Shown here: positions 21,210 to 29,551 of the stretch, piece by piece
Numbering within the stretch: position 1 is the stretch's first letter
Layout of the letters: every line of letters begins with the position of its first letter
DNA from: Sinomonas susongensis
GTDB taxonomy: Bacteria > Actinomycetota > Actinomycetes > Actinomycetales > Micrococcaceae
Assembly: GCF_005877005.1 (NCBI RefSeq)
Contig: NZ_SSNH01000006.1
Span: 1 to 64,000, forward strand
Reading direction: 5' to 3'
Length of the DNA stretch: 64,000 nucleotides
Program-made: the position numbers and the translations under genes
The notes under the pieces: model-generated
Told to the model about the DNA's origin: nothing
Databases searched by the model: none
What the model saw: only the letters and a program-made list of their open reading frames with translations

Positions 21210-22637
21210 TTGGAGCTCAAAGACTACATCCGGATCCTACGCGCGGGCTGGATCTTGATCGTTGTGATGGCCTTGGTGGGCGTGGCGGCGGCCGCTCTCT
21301 TCTCGATTCTCAGCAAGCCCCAGTTCAAGGCCTCCGCCCAGGTGTTCGTCTCGACCCAGTCGGGTGGTACCGTCCAGGACCTCGTCCAGGGGAGCACTTT
21401 CACGCAGCAGCGGGTCAAGACGTATGCCGGGCTCGTGACAACGCCGATCGTCCTCCTCCCGGTCATCTCGAACCTGCACCTCTCGATGACGGCAGATGAG
21501 CTCGCGAAGTCAGTCTCGGCGACGGCGCCGCTCGACACGACGCTTATTGACATCTCCGCGACCTCTCCTGATCCGGTCCAGGCGGCCAACGTCGCCAACG
21601 GCATTTCGGAGAGCCTGACGAATGTCGTCCAGAACATCGAATCGACCGGGTCTCAGAGCGCTCAGGTCAAACTCACTCGCGTCGAAGAGGCCCAGGTTCC
21701 GTCTGCGCCCGTGACGCCCAATGTCCCGATCAACGTCGCCCTCGGTCTGCTCGTTGGGCTCGCCTTGGGAATCGGAGCGGCGGTTCTCCGGCACACTCTC
21801 GACAACCGGATCCGAAGCGACAGTGACGTCCAGGCCATCAGCCCTGCCCCCATCCTCGGCGGAATCACCTATGACGCCAAGGCGCCCAAGCGGCCGCTCA
21901 TTGTCCAGGACGATCCGCGCAGCCCGCGAGCTGAGGCGTTCCGGACTCTGCGCACCAACCTTCAATTCCTTGATGCGGGCGAAGGGGCACGCAGCTTTGT
22001 TGTCACGTCCGCGATCGAGAGCGAGGGCAAGAGCAGCACGGCGTCCAATCTCGCGATCGCCCTTGACAATGCGGGCCACAAGGTCATTGTTGTCGACGCT
22101 GACCTCCGCCGTCCCAAACTGGCAACGTACATGGGTCTCGAGGGCGCTGTTGGGCTGACCGACCTGCTCATTGGGCGAGCGGACATGGACGATGCTGTCC
22201 AGCAGTGGGGACGGGGCAACCTTCACGTGCTCCCCGCGGGAAGCGTTCCACCGAACCCGAGCGAGCTCCTCGGCTCGGCCGCCATGCATTCCCTGGTCTC
22301 GCGGCTCGAGAACGAATTCGACTACGTGCTCTTCGACGCACCTCCTCTCCTTCCCGTGACCGACGCCGCAGTCCTGAGCAAGACGGCGGGTGGTGCGATC
22401 GTCGTCGTCGCCGCCGGCCGCACTCACCGAAGCCAGCTGACCGCTGCGGTTACGACACTCGACAACGTTGGAGTGCGTCTCTTCGGGTTCGTCCTGACGA
22501 TGCTCCCGGTCCAAGGCCCGCACTCCTACGGCTACCAGACGTACGGTTACGGTCCTGTCTATGCGCAGGACGATGTCACGGTAGGTAAAGACTCTCGCAG
22601 GATGACCCATCGACGGGTCCGCGGGCTTTCGGGCTGA
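21210..22637 (+). CDS. Wzz-type polysaccharide tyrosine autokinase (BY-kinase)
   Basis: The 475-residue protein joins a Wzz/chain-length domain, with membrane segments near residues 12-33 and 172-192, to a cytoplasmic BY-kinase. The kinase has RSPRAEAFRTLRTNLQF, a Walker A variant SAIESEGKSST near 268, Walker A' VVDADLRRPK and Walker B VLFDAPPLLP. The C-terminal tail has a tyrosine cluster (SYGYQTYGYGPVY) for autophosphorylation. It should control chain length and export of the polysaccharide made by this locus. The start is TTG at 21210 with GGGGGAG upstream. The phosphatase gene follows four bases later. Confidence 0.93.
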   Translation: MELKDYIRILRAGWILIVVMALVGVAAAALFSILSKPQFKASAQVFVSTQSGGTVQDLVQGSTFTQQRVKTYAGLVTTPIVLLPVISNLHLSMTADELAKSVSATAPLDTTLIDISATSPDPVQAANVANGISESLTNVVQNIESTGSQSAQVKLTRVEEAQVPSAPVTPNVPINVALGLLVGLALGIGAAVLRHTLDNRIRSDSDVQAISPAPILGGITYDAKAPKRPLIVQDDPRSPRAEAFRTLRTNLQFLDAGEGARSFVVTSAIESEGKSSTASNLAIALDNAGHKVIVVDADLRRPKLATYMGLEGAVGLTDLLIGRADMDDAVQQWGRGNLHVLPAGSVPPNPSELLGSAAMHSLVSRLENEFDYVLFDAPPLLPVTDAAVLSKTAGGAIVVVAAGRTHRSQLTAAVTTLDNVGVRLFGFVLTMLPVQGPHSYGYQTYGYGPVYAQDDVTVGKDSRRMTHRRVRGLSG

Positions 22638-22640
22638 GCT

Positions 22641-23297
22641 ATGTCTGAGGCATCTTTCACGGTCCTCATGGTCTGCTCCGGCAACCTATGCCGCTCGCCG
22701 ATTGCCGAGCAACTCCTTAGAGCTCGCATGAACGGATACGCTGTCCGGGTTCACAGCGCTGGCGTGATCGCTGAGGACGGAGCACGGATGCCTCAAGAAG
22801 CAGCCACAGTCTCCCGTCGCTATGGCGGAGACCCGAGTGGACACCGCTCGCGTCTGCTGACAGAAGCCCAACTTCGTGAAAGCGACCTCGTGCTGACGGC
22901 TACCAGGGCCCAACGCAGTGCGGTGGTTAGGCTATTGCCGAGAATGTCGCGCAGGACCTTCACTATCAGGGAGTTCTCACGTCTGGTCCGCGCCCTGTTG
23001 GATCATGACGCCGAGTCTCACCGGGATCCCGCGGGCCTAGTCGACGCTGTCAGGTCCCTTCGCGGGTTCGTTACGCCACCCGAGGATCCAAGCGAGGACG
23101 ACCTTGAGGATCCGTATCGGCGACAAATCGAGGTGTACGAAGCGGTCGGGGCTAGCCTTCACCTGTGTATCGAAACAATCGTGGTGGCCCTCTCGAGGAT
23201 CGTGCCATTGTCGCGGCCGTCTGACGTGAAGGACGTAGGGGCTAAAGCGCGAGATGCGGCGGACTGCCCTCAGTCGCTCCAATTTGAATTGCCCTAA
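22641..23297 (+). CDS. Low-molecular-weight protein tyrosine phosphatase
   Basis: The 218-residue product has the P-loop C-x5-R as VCSGNLCRSP near residues 12-21 and a late acid-loop DP in LEDPYRRQ. These are the LMW-PTP catalytic elements. It lies directly after the BY-kinase gene and should dephosphorylate its tyrosine tail, as kinase-phosphatase pairs do in capsule loci. The middle (residues 100-150) is longer than in the simplest family members. The C-terminal 40 residues look unconserved and are lower in GC. Confidence 0.9.
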   Translation: MSEASFTVLMVCSGNLCRSPIAEQLLRARMNGYAVRVHSAGVIAEDGARMPQEAATVSRRYGGDPSGHRSRLLTEAQLRESDLVLTATRAQRSAVVRLLPRMSRRTFTIREFSRLVRALLDHDAESHRDPAGLVDAVRSLRGFVTPPEDPSEDDLEDPYRRQIEVYEAVGASLHLCIETIVVALSRIVPLSRPSDVKDVGAKARDAADCPQSLQFELP

Positions 23298-23323
23298 CTG
23301 CTCGACGATTGGGTGGTGACGAG

Positions 23324-24634
23324 ATGCAGGTTCGCGAGCGTGAGGAGAGCGCCGACCCTGACCGTGCCTCGCGGCTGGCAGTAGCGCGCCCTAGGGGTCG
23401 GCGACGCAAGCAGAAGATTTGGGCGACAACCAGTGTGGGCAGGCAGGCAACCTCGCTCGCGGCCGCCACGGGGGTCGCACAAGGATTGCTGGCCCTTTTG
23501 TACATTCTCGCTGCCCGCGGCAGTGGACCTGAGGCATTGGGTTCTGCCGTATCTGCGGTGGCACTGGCGACTGCCGGGGTTGGATTCATAGACTTTGGAA
23601 CAAATTCCCACTGGGTCCGGGAGATCGCTCGTGGCACCCTCAGTTTGGGAGAATTTAGTTCCAGGCTTACCGGAAAAATTGTGGCGGCGACCGGCTTGGC
23701 CGCTGTATGGACTACCCTAATGTTGCTATTCGACCGCAACAGCCTGTCGTGGACGGCTGGCCCGATCATGCTATGTTTACTCATCAACCAAAGTCTCCAA
23801 GTTTCTTTGAGGGCCGCGGCCCGGGGCGAACTTGTTGCGATAGCGATCCTCTCCGATCGAATGGTCGCATTATCACTCTTTGCAGTACTGACCGTGGCTC
23901 ACTTCAACGGGGCTGCGGTCATCTGGGTATGCCTATGCTGTGGGTCCGTAACGGCCTCCGTGGTTGGATTCCGTCTAACCAAAAGAACGCTTAGGCCCAA
24001 TCTTCGGGCTGCCGCAAGAATCAATCCTTGGCGTGGCGCAAGCTTTTACGGGCTCGCCACGCTTGCCAATACCTCCCAAGCCCTCGACCTTCCAGTTCTA
24101 TCGCTGGCAGGCGGTGCTACTGCGGCAGGCATATACGGTGCTGTGAACCGCTGGACCCAGCCAATGAGTCTCCTTGCCAACGCTTTCTCCACTGCCGCTG
24201 CCCCCCTGATTTCCAGAGCAGGAAACATCGTCGACGCATGGAAGCACCTGCGAAAGGCCATGTGGATGCTAGCTGCCGCGATTGTTTTATCGGGCGGCAT
24301 TGCTGTAGCTTCGCCGCTTATAATCGAGCTACTTCTGGGTGCAAGTTACGAAGATTCCATCGCAGCCCTCCGCTTGCTGGCGGTAGCCACAATCTTTTCA
24401 ATCGTTGCTCAGCCGCTTTCGGTCGTCCTGCAATCGTTGGGAAGGGATCGTTTTGTGGCGGGGGTGTTGGCGGGAGCGGTCCTAATCCAGCTTGCCCTGG
24501 TAATGGCCCTCGGGTCGCAGCTCCGGGCAACAGGGGCGGCAATCTCCTATCTGGTTGTCGAGGTATTGCAATTCATCGCTATGGGCATAGGGGCCTACGT
24601 CGAGTACCGCAGGGGACGGGTGGACGGGGTCTAG
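23324..24634 (+). CDS. Wzx-like oligosaccharide flippase
   Basis: The 436-residue product is an integral membrane protein with about 12 hydrophobic segments after a basic N-terminal tail of about 40 residues. The pattern AARGSGPEALGSAVSAVALA, then GFIDFGTNSHWVREIA, resembles the polysaccharide transporter (MATE/Wzx-like) superfamily, which flips lipid-linked repeat units across the membrane. Base composition is visibly less GC-rich than its neighbours, consistent with exchange of this gene between strains. The ATG at 23324 is preferred; a TTG at 23309 adds five residues. Confidence 0.82.
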   Translation: MQVREREESADPDRASRLAVARPRGRRRKQKIWATTSVGRQATSLAAATGVAQGLLALLYILAARGSGPEALGSAVSAVALATAGVGFIDFGTNSHWVREIARGTLSLGEFSSRLTGKIVAATGLAAVWTTLMLLFDRNSLSWTAGPIMLCLLINQSLQVSLRAAARGELVAIAILSDRMVALSLFAVLTVAHFNGAAVIWVCLCCGSVTASVVGFRLTKRTLRPNLRAAARINPWRGASFYGLATLANTSQALDLPVLSLAGGATAAGIYGAVNRWTQPMSLLANAFSTAAAPLISRAGNIVDAWKHLRKAMWMLAAAIVLSGGIAVASPLIIELLLGASYEDSIAALRLLAVATIFSIVAQPLSVVLQSLGRDRFVAGVLAGAVLIQLALVMALGSQLRATGAAISYLVVEVLQFIAMGIGAYVEYRRGRVDGV

Positions 24635-24875
24635 TCTGGTGGATCTCCCCAAGCGGTTCTGACAAGAGTATTCGGAGAGAAAAATCGCCGATGAGGCGAC
24701 CTAGACGATGTTCCATGTCGGCCCTCAACTGGTGGAGGATGGATCCTTCGGTCGCGAAAGAGCGGGGGTCATCTTCATCGGGACAGCCAGCTTCTACGTT
24801 TTACGACTCATCGTCTGGGGCTTAGAAAGTTAGCGGAGCAACTGATATTGCCACCGCTACACAACTTCCGACTCT
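24635..24875. other. Gap between convergent flippase and SGNH genes; no gene seen
   Basis: Short frames exist here, but none has a start with ribosome site and typical codon use. The base composition resembles the AT-richer flippase gene. A hydrophobic stretch can be read without a start at about 24760-24830 (VIFIGTASFYVLRLIVWGL), possibly the remnant of a membrane protein. Confidence 0.4.
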
Positions 24876-25613
24876 TCAGCCCAGGTGAGGAAGGAGACGA
24901 CCGACAGTTGCAGCGAGGACCTTCTGTCCCGCGACGTTCGGATGAACCCCGTCAGGCCCTACGAGCTCACCATGGTTTCCGAGAGGGGCGCCCAAATCGA
25001 TGTGTGTGCCACCAACAGACTCCACAGCCTGCTTCACAGCTGGTTTCACCGTTGGAAAGCTCGACGGGGTGTCGTCTGCGGCCAAGATGGGCGAGAGGCC
25101 GATGAGCTTTGCGTTAGGTAGGCTCTTTCGAAGCGTGGTGTACACGGCTTTAATGTTCTGCTCCAGGTCTGGGGTGAGCACTGTGCCGTCATTACGACCA
25201 CCAGCGACGATGACCACGTCAGGGGCAGCCGCCACAGCTTGGGGGACGACCTGAAGATAGTTTGGACAGACTTCCCCACCGCACGCAGCCTGACCGCCGC
25301 TTGAGTAACCCTTGACGTATCCGGTGCCTCCGCGCGCAACGTTTACGACGTTCCACCCGTTTGCCGCGCCAAGAACGTTAGCCCACGACTGCGCCTCACC
25401 GACGACGGCGCCGGCAGTATAGGAGTCACCAATAAAGGCGACGGTCAGTCGCTTGGGCGCTGATAGTGACGGAAAAAGGCTCGGGGCCACGTAGCTGGCC
25501 CGTTGGGCGGCATCGCCACCGGATGCTGGACGCGCAAGAGCGAATGTTGCGAGCCCGAGAGCGACGGCCGCAAGCAAAGCAAGACCAACAAAGGTGAGGC
25601 GTGTCGCCCGCAT
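24876..25613 (-). CDS. Secreted SGNH/GDSL hydrolase
   Basis: The product has about 245 residues with a signal peptide (TRLTFVGLALLAAVALGLAT). The SGNH blocks are present: FIGDSYTAG (nucleophile Ser), RGGTGY (Gly), VVIVAGGRND (Asn) and DGVHPNVAG (catalytic Asp and His). This family includes acetyl esterases that trim or O-acetylate-edit extracellular glycans. Its place inside the polysaccharide locus supports a role in modifying the polymer. The ATG at 25613 has GGGGGA upstream, deciding the start over a TTG at 25631. Confidence 0.85.
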   Translation of the reverse strand: MRATRLTFVGLALLAAVALGLATFALARPASGGDAAQRASYVAPSLFPSLSAPKRLTVAFIGDSYTAGAVVGEAQSWANVLGAANGWNVVNVARGGTGYVKGYSSGGQAACGGEVCPNYLQVVPQAVAAAPDVVIVAGGRNDGTVLTPDLEQNIKAVYTTLRKSLPNAKLIGLSPILAADDTPSSFPTVKPAVKQAVESVGGTHIDLGAPLGNHGELVGPDGVHPNVAGQKVLAATVGRLLPHLG

Positions 25614-25704
25614 GAAGGATCCCCCAGTCAATTGATGATCTGCACTAAGGTCACCAGCACTTTGAGGCTAAGAGAGGAGTCCGTCCGAAGGAGAGCAGAT
25701 TACG

Positions 25705-25707
25705 CAG
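25705..25707. repeat. CAG target-site duplication, left side of IS3 element
   Basis: CAG here and CAG at 28431-28433 flank the outer ends of the IS3 terminal repeats directly, matching the 3-bp duplications typical of IS3 insertions. Confidence 0.7.
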
Positions 25708-25734
25708 GGGACTGCTGAAGGTTCGGTTGACTCC
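25708..25734 (+). repeat. Left terminal inverted repeat of the IS3 element
   Basis: The first 16 bases are an exact complement of the right end at 28415-28430. Two mismatched bases follow, then eight more identical bases. Confidence 0.85.
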
Positions 25735-25779
25735 TGACTCCAGAGGTTCTGAGGTTCCTCTGGTGGGAGGATGTGAACC

Positions 25780-26067
25780 ATGGCGAGGCCGTATCCGAAG
25801 GAGTTCCGTGACGATGTCGTGGCCGTGGCCCGGAAGGGCGAGGCGCCGCACAAGCAGATCGCGAGGGACTTCGGGATCAGCGAGGCGACGCTGTTCAACT
25901 GGCTCAAGGCCGCCGACGCCGCTGACGGTGCCCGGCCCGGCGCGGGCCCGGAGCAGGCCTCGGCCGAGGTGAAGGAGCTGCGCCGGCGAGTGAGGCTGCT
26001 CGAGCAGGAGAACGAGGTCCTGCGCCGCGCGGCCGCATACCTCGCCGCCGGCACGCTCCCAAAATGA
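25780..26067 (+). CDS. IS3-family transposase OrfA
   Basis: The 95-residue product has a helix-turn-helix at residues 5-45 (PKEFRDDVVAVARKGE, then DFGISEATLFNWLK) and a C-terminal leucine zipper (LRRRVRLLEQENEVLRRA). Both are standard for IS3 OrfA, the DNA-binding half of the OrfAB transposase. Its TGA overlaps the OrfB start at ATGATG (26064-26069), where IS3 elements make the OrfAB fusion by frameshifting or use translational coupling. The gene itself looks intact. Confidence 0.92.
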   Translation: MARPYPKEFRDDVVAVARKGEAPHKQIARDFGISEATLFNWLKAADAADGARPGAGPEQASAEVKELRRRVRLLEQENEVLRRAAAYLAAGTLPK

Positions 26068-26672
26068 TGTACCCGCTCGTCCGCGAGCTGGCCGCCCCGG
26101 AAGCGCCCGTGAGGGTGCCGGTGGCGGTGACGTGCCGGGTGCTGGGCTTCTCCAAGCAGGCCTACTACAGGTGGCTGAAGAGCCCCGTGACGGACCGGGA
26201 CTGGGACGAGGCCCACCTGGCCAACGCCGCCATGGACATCCACACCGACGACCCAGCCTTCGGGTATCGGTTCATCGCCGATGAGCTCGCCGAGGTCGGC
26301 CACCAGGCCTCGGAGCGGCGCGTCTGGAGGGTCTGCTCGGCGCACGGGGTCTTCAGCGCCTTCGGCAAGCGCAAGGGCCGGCGCCCCAGGCCCGGCCCGC
26401 CGGTGCACGACGACCACGTCCGACGGGAGTTCACCGCCGAGGCCGTGGACACCCTGTGGCTGACCGACATCACCGAGCACCGCACCGGCGAGGGCAAGCT
26501 CTACCTATGTGCGGTCAAGGACGCCTGCTCCAACCGAATCGTCGGGTACTCGATGGATTCGAGGATGGAGTCCTCCCTCGCCGTCGCAGCCCTGCGGATG
26601 GCCGTGCACCAGCGCGGACCTGTAGGCACCATCGTGCACAGCGACAGGGGCAGCCAGGGCGGATTCAACTGA
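26064..26672 (+). pseudogene. IS3 transposase OrfB, 5' part, interrupted by IS30 insertion
   Basis: The first 198 codons are normal OrfB up to HSDRGSQ at 26655-26657. They include the first catalytic Asp in LWLTDITEH and the second in IVHSDRGSQ. After that the reading frame enters the IS30 element and ends after four foreign residues. The missing third catalytic Glu is encoded beyond the insertion at 28112-28399. Joining the two parts at the CAG duplication restores a 293-residue DDE integrase. Confidence 0.93.
26655..26657. repeat. CAG target-site duplication, left side of IS30 element
   Basis: This CAG is the Gln codon of HSDRGSQ in OrfB; the copy at 28109-28111 lies on the other side of the IS30 element. 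Removing one copy and the element restores the OrfB frame exactly. Confidence 0.88.
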
Positions 26673-26684
26673 TCGTCGCAACAC
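26661..26684 (+). repeat. Terminal inverted repeat of IS30 (left end)
   Basis: The 24 bases match the complement of 28082-28105 at 20 positions; the ten inner bases, GTCGCAACAC, are identical. Confidence 0.85.
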
Positions 26685-28062
26685 GTTCTCGTTGAACAGA
26701 TCTTAGGTGTTCGTCCCAGGCTTCGGCGGGGGTCCGCCATCCGAGTCGTTTCCGTGGCCGGGTGTTCAGGGCGTGTGCGACAGCGCCCAGGTCCTCGGGG
26801 CTCCATCGTGAGAGGTCGGTGCCCTTGGGAAAGTACTGGCGCAGCAATCCGTTCGTATTCTCATTCGTGCCCCGCTGCCAGGGGCTATGCGGATCGGCGA
26901 AATAGACCTTCAGGCCCGTATCGATGGTGAACTGAGCATGGGCGGACATCTCCTTCCCACGATCCCAGGTCAACGAGCGTCTGAGCTCGGCGGGCACCGA
27001 CTCCATCGCCTGCGCCAGAGCCTTGTTCATCGAGAGCGCCCCATAGCCGGAGAGGGAGGGCCCGTTCTTGGTCACCGGCTGCTCTCTCCACCCTTCCTCT
27101 CGGGGCAGGTGGACGAGGGTGGTGTAACCGGTCGTTCGCTCAACGACGGTGCCGATCGCGGACCTGTCGGTGCCGATGATGAGGTCCCCCTCATGGTGCC
27201 CGGGGATCGCACGGTCCTGGGCCTCGGCAGGACGCTCGCTGATGAGCACGTCCGGGGTCACATGGGCCCAGGCGACACGCTTGGCCCTCGCGCGGGGCAT
27301 CCGCAGCGCACGACCGGTGCGCAGGCACAGGATGAGCTCGCGGTTGAGCGCCCCGCGGCCCTCAATGAAGAGGGCCTGGTAGATGGCCTCGTGACTGATC
27401 CGCATGGACTCATCATCCGGGAAGTCGATCTTCAGCCGATTCGAGATCTGCTCGGGGCTCCATGCCTTGACCCATCGGCGGTCCTCACGGTGGGGCTTGT
27501 TCAGGCCTTTCCACTCCCGTTCCTGCGGGCCGGGAACGGCGTCGCCGTCAGGCATCGTGATCTTGCCCGAGAGGCGATCCTCCACGTACTCGCGCAGCCG
27601 ATCGTTCTCGGCGAGCTTGGAAGTCCTCGGGCGCCGCGCGTACAGCTCGGCCTTCCAATGCGCGACGCTGGCCCGATAGTCGAGCTTGCCGCCTCGGGTG
27701 GCGGCGTTGCGCCGCAGCTCCCTCGAGATCGTCGACGGGCTCCTCCCGAGGACACCTGCGATGCCGCGCACCCCTTCGCCGAGGGCGTGCAGGATCGCGA
27801 TCTCCTCACGCTCGGCGAACGAGAGGTACCGGCCAGACGGTGCCGGCCACGAGAAGGGACTCATTCCGCCAGCGTGCCGGAACCAACGCTGGCCAACAGC
27901 CTGCGCCACGCCCACCGCATCGGCCGCTTCCCGAGGGAGCTTCCCCGTGGAGATCTGGTCCCAGAACTCCCGCTCTTTTGAGCGCGGTCGGCTCGGCGCA
28001 CCCGGAGACCTCATCGGTGCCCTGCCCGTTACCTCACGCACCCACTCCGATGGTCTTCCCAC
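26665..28062 (-). CDS. IS30-family transposase
   Basis: The 465-residue protein has the IS30 layout. A helix-turn-helix lies near residues 75-125 (YLSFAEREEIAILHALGEGV, then RSPSTISRELRRN). The DDE domain has Asp in GHHEGDLIIG, Asp in LTWDRGKEM and Glu in RGTNENTNGLLRQY. The N-terminal 70 residues are an extension found in longer IS30 members. No frameshift or stop was seen, so the enzyme is probably active. Its stop lies inside the terminal repeat at 26665-26667. Confidence 0.95.
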   Translation of the reverse strand: MGRPSEWVREVTGRAPMRSPGAPSRPRSKEREFWDQISTGKLPREAADAVGVAQAVGQRWFRHAGGMSPFSWPAPSGRYLSFAEREEIAILHALGEGVRGIAGVLGRSPSTISRELRRNAATRGGKLDYRASVAHWKAELYARRPRTSKLAENDRLREYVEDRLSGKITMPDGDAVPGPQEREWKGLNKPHREDRRWVKAWSPEQISNRLKIDFPDDESMRISHEAIYQALFIEGRGALNRELILCLRTGRALRMPRARAKRVAWAHVTPDVLISERPAEAQDRAIPGHHEGDLIIGTDRSAIGTVVERTTGYTTLVHLPREEGWREQPVTKNGPSLSGYGALSMNKALAQAMESVPAELRRSLTWDRGKEMSAHAQFTIDTGLKVYFADPHSPWQRGTNENTNGLLRQYFPKGTDLSRWSPEDLGAVAHALNTRPRKRLGWRTPAEAWDEHLRSVQRERVATIS

Positions 28063-28081
28063 AACACCCTCCTGACCTCGG

Positions 28082-28105
28082 GTGTTGCGACCACCGGTTG
28101 AACCC
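28082..28105 (-). repeat. Terminal inverted repeat of IS30 (right end)
   Basis: Complement of the repeat at 26661-26684 with four mismatches; it lies 20 bases upstream of the transposase start at 28062. Confidence 0.85.
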
Positions 28106-28108
28106 CCT

Positions 28109-28111
28109 CAG
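28109..28111. repeat. CAG target-site duplication, right side of IS30 element
   Basis: Second copy of the CAG at 26655-26657, directly before the continuing OrfB codons. Confidence 0.88.
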
Positions 28112-28399
28112 TTCAGGTCCAAGAAGTACGTCCGGCTCCTGCGCTCCCACGGCCTGAAGGGGTCAATGGGAAGGGTCGGGGCGTGCGGGGACAACGCCGC
28201 CATGGAGAGCTTCTTCGCCCTGCTGCAGAAGAACGTCCTCGACACCCGCACCTGGGCCACCCGAGGCGACCTCCGCCTCGCGATCATCACCTGGATCGAG
28301 CGCACCTACCACCGACGCCGGCGCCAGCGCAGGCTACGCCGTTTGACCCCCATCGAATTCGAAGCAATCATGACCAAGACCGCCGCAGAGGCGGCATAG
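28112..28399 (+). pseudogene. IS3 transposase OrfB, 3' part
   Basis: Ninety-five codons continue OrfB from FRSKKYVRLLRS to the TAG at 28397. The catalytic Glu lies in AAMESFFALLQK and the usual IS3 tail in TYHRRRRQRRLRRLTPIEFE. There is no proper start codon; it is translated only if the IS30 element is removed. Together with 26064-26657 it gives a full integrase. Confidence 0.92.
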
Positions 28400-28403
28400 C
28401 CGA

Positions 28404-28430
28404 AGAGTCAACTAAACCTTCAGCAGTCCC
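28404..28430 (-). repeat. Right terminal inverted repeat of the IS3 element
   Basis: The outer 16 bases (28415-28430) are exact complements of the left end at 25708; the repeat begins five bases after the OrfB stop. Confidence 0.85.
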
Positions 28431-28433
28431 CAG
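28431..28433. repeat. CAG target-site duplication, right side of IS3 element
   Basis: Copy of the CAG at 25705-25707. Confidence 0.7.
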
Positions 28434-28442
28434 CGGAGCAAT

Positions 28443-28486
28443 CTGTTGAGGTCGCGCCGCCGTGCTGTTGAGGTTGCGCCCCCGTG
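28443..28486. repeat. Two tandem copies of a 22-bp repeat
   Basis: CTGTTGAGGTCGCGCCGCCGTG (given as two parts: CTGTTGAGGT and CGCGCCGCCGTG) is followed directly by a second copy with two substitutions. It lies 10 bases outside the IS3 element, in a gene-free strip upstream of the minus-strand glycosyltransferase stop. Confidence 0.7.
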
Positions 28487-28585
28487 CTCAGAGACATAAC
28501 GCCAGATCGGAGCATCTTTAGTTTAGGACGAGATTTCGCTCCCTGACTGCAAGGCGGGAGTACGGCGGAGCGAAGGCCTTTGAGA

Positions 28586-29548
28586 TCAGCGTCTCAACAG
28601 ATCGTGGTCCCACCTATTTGCGACTGCGCCCAAGAGATCGAGTACGAGGCGCTTCGGTGACCTTCCGTGAAGCCCCATGGCGCGCGAACTCCGACGAACG
28701 AACTCTGTTCGGCTAGCGCCCCAAAACCAAGAATCCCTGTCCTGAGAAGGCCCAAACAATGCAGCGAAGCCGCGGTCCTTCTCCGCCGGCAGATGCCATA
28801 AGGTGAGAGAGCCTTCATCGCCCCGCACTGTCCGGTATCGGTGCGCGGTCCAAATGCGTCTGGCGTACAGGTTCATCGGTTTCAACGGCACGCGGCGCAG
28901 GGCGTAGCTAAGGATGTGTTCTTCCGTCTTGAACCCTGGCTTGCCGTTTGCAAACCGTTCGAGAGCGTGGTGCCAAGCACGCTCTGAATTCTCGATTATG
29001 GACGCTGAGAGATGTTGGGGCACGAAATATGCCTCGCCTCCGATATGCTCGGGGATTCCTTCGGGCATTTCCAACTCGACGTGCAGCTGAGCGGCCTCGC
29101 GTCTCGAAAGCCCGTTTATATCATCATCGACTGGTGTATCTAGGATAATACCCGAGGCAAAGCCTTCGATTTGATCCATCAACAGGGCTATTGGTGCGAT
29201 ACACAGGACATCTGGATCCAGATACAGAACATCGCGCCCTGCTAGGACTGGGAGGGCGTCCAGAAGAAAAAGGCACCCTTCGAACTGATTCATGAACCCT
29301 TTAGGGGGCCTGTGGGCAAACGAGGTTATATAAACCTCAACATTTAGTCTCTCTAACCATTCTTGATAACCACGACGGAGTTCAGAATTCGTCACAAGAA
29401 CGAGCTCGATATCACTGTTCCATCGTGACAGCGAAGCAAAGGCGACTGCCATGGCACGCATGTAAGACTCTGTAGGATCGGTCTTCCGGCGAAGATTGGG
29501 GTTTTGGTGGGCGTCAGTTTGAACAAATGGAATAGCAGCGGTGATCAT
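28586..29548 (-). CDS. Glycosyltransferase, GT-A fold (nucleotide-diphospho-sugar type)
   Basis: The 320-residue protein has a Rossmann-like N-terminal half and the metal-binding D-x-D in VLYLDPDVLC near residue 110. Further conserved-looking parts are MNQFEGCLFLLDALP before it and EAYFVPQHLS and KTEEHILSYAL after. This arrangement fits a GT-A glycosyltransferase, possibly GT8-like. It is the last gene of a leftward operon (acetyltransferase to this gene) and lies four bases from the polymerase stop. It probably adds a sugar to the exopolysaccharide repeat unit; the donor is unknown. Confidence 0.7.
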   Translation of the reverse strand: MITAAIPFVQTDAHQNPNLRRKTDPTESYMRAMAVAFASLSRWNSDIELVLVTNSELRRGYQEWLERLNVEVYITSFAHRPPKGFMNQFEGCLFLLDALPVLAGRDVLYLDPDVLCIAPIALLMDQIEGFASGIILDTPVDDDINGLSRREAAQLHVELEMPEGIPEHIGGEAYFVPQHLSASIIENSERAWHHALERFANGKPGFKTEEHILSYALRRVPLKPMNLYARRIWTAHRYRTVRGDEGSLTLWHLPAEKDRGFAALFGPSQDRDSWFWGASRTEFVRRSSRAMGLHGRSPKRLVLDLLGAVANRWDHDLLRR

Positions 29549-29551
29549 AAT

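Larger units (their letters stand above)
26658..28108 (-). mobile_element. Complete IS30-family insertion sequence nested in the IS3 element
   Basis: The 1451-bp element carries one full transposase gene on the minus strand. Its imperfect terminal repeats, 26661-26684 and 28082-28105, match at 20 of 24 positions and share GTCGCAACAC at the inner end and TTCAAC near the outer end. It is flanked by a 3-bp CAG duplication. The clean target duplication and intact transposase mean a fairly recent, probably still competent, insertion. Confidence 0.93.
25708..28430 (+). mobile_element. IS3-family insertion sequence, split by a nested IS30 element
   Basis: The element is bounded by terminal inverted repeats: GGGACTGCTGAAGGTT at 25708-25723 and its exact complement at 28415-28430, with GTTGACTC also shared eight bases further in. 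It is flanked by CAG duplications. Without the 1451-bp IS30 insert and its 3-bp duplication, it would be 1269 bp, the normal IS3 size. It encodes OrfA and an OrfB that is now split, so it cannot move by itself. It sits between the SGNH hydrolase and glycosyltransferase genes of the polysaccharide locus. Confidence 0.93.

Noticed and set aside
24028-24825. 265-codon frame overlapping the flippase gene
   Set aside because: The translation is Cys/Arg/Ser-rich without domain features, while the flippase frame gives clear membrane helices.
25708-28430. Two independent complete IS elements side by side
   Set aside because: The OrfB halves join perfectly when the middle part is removed, proving nesting rather than adjacency.
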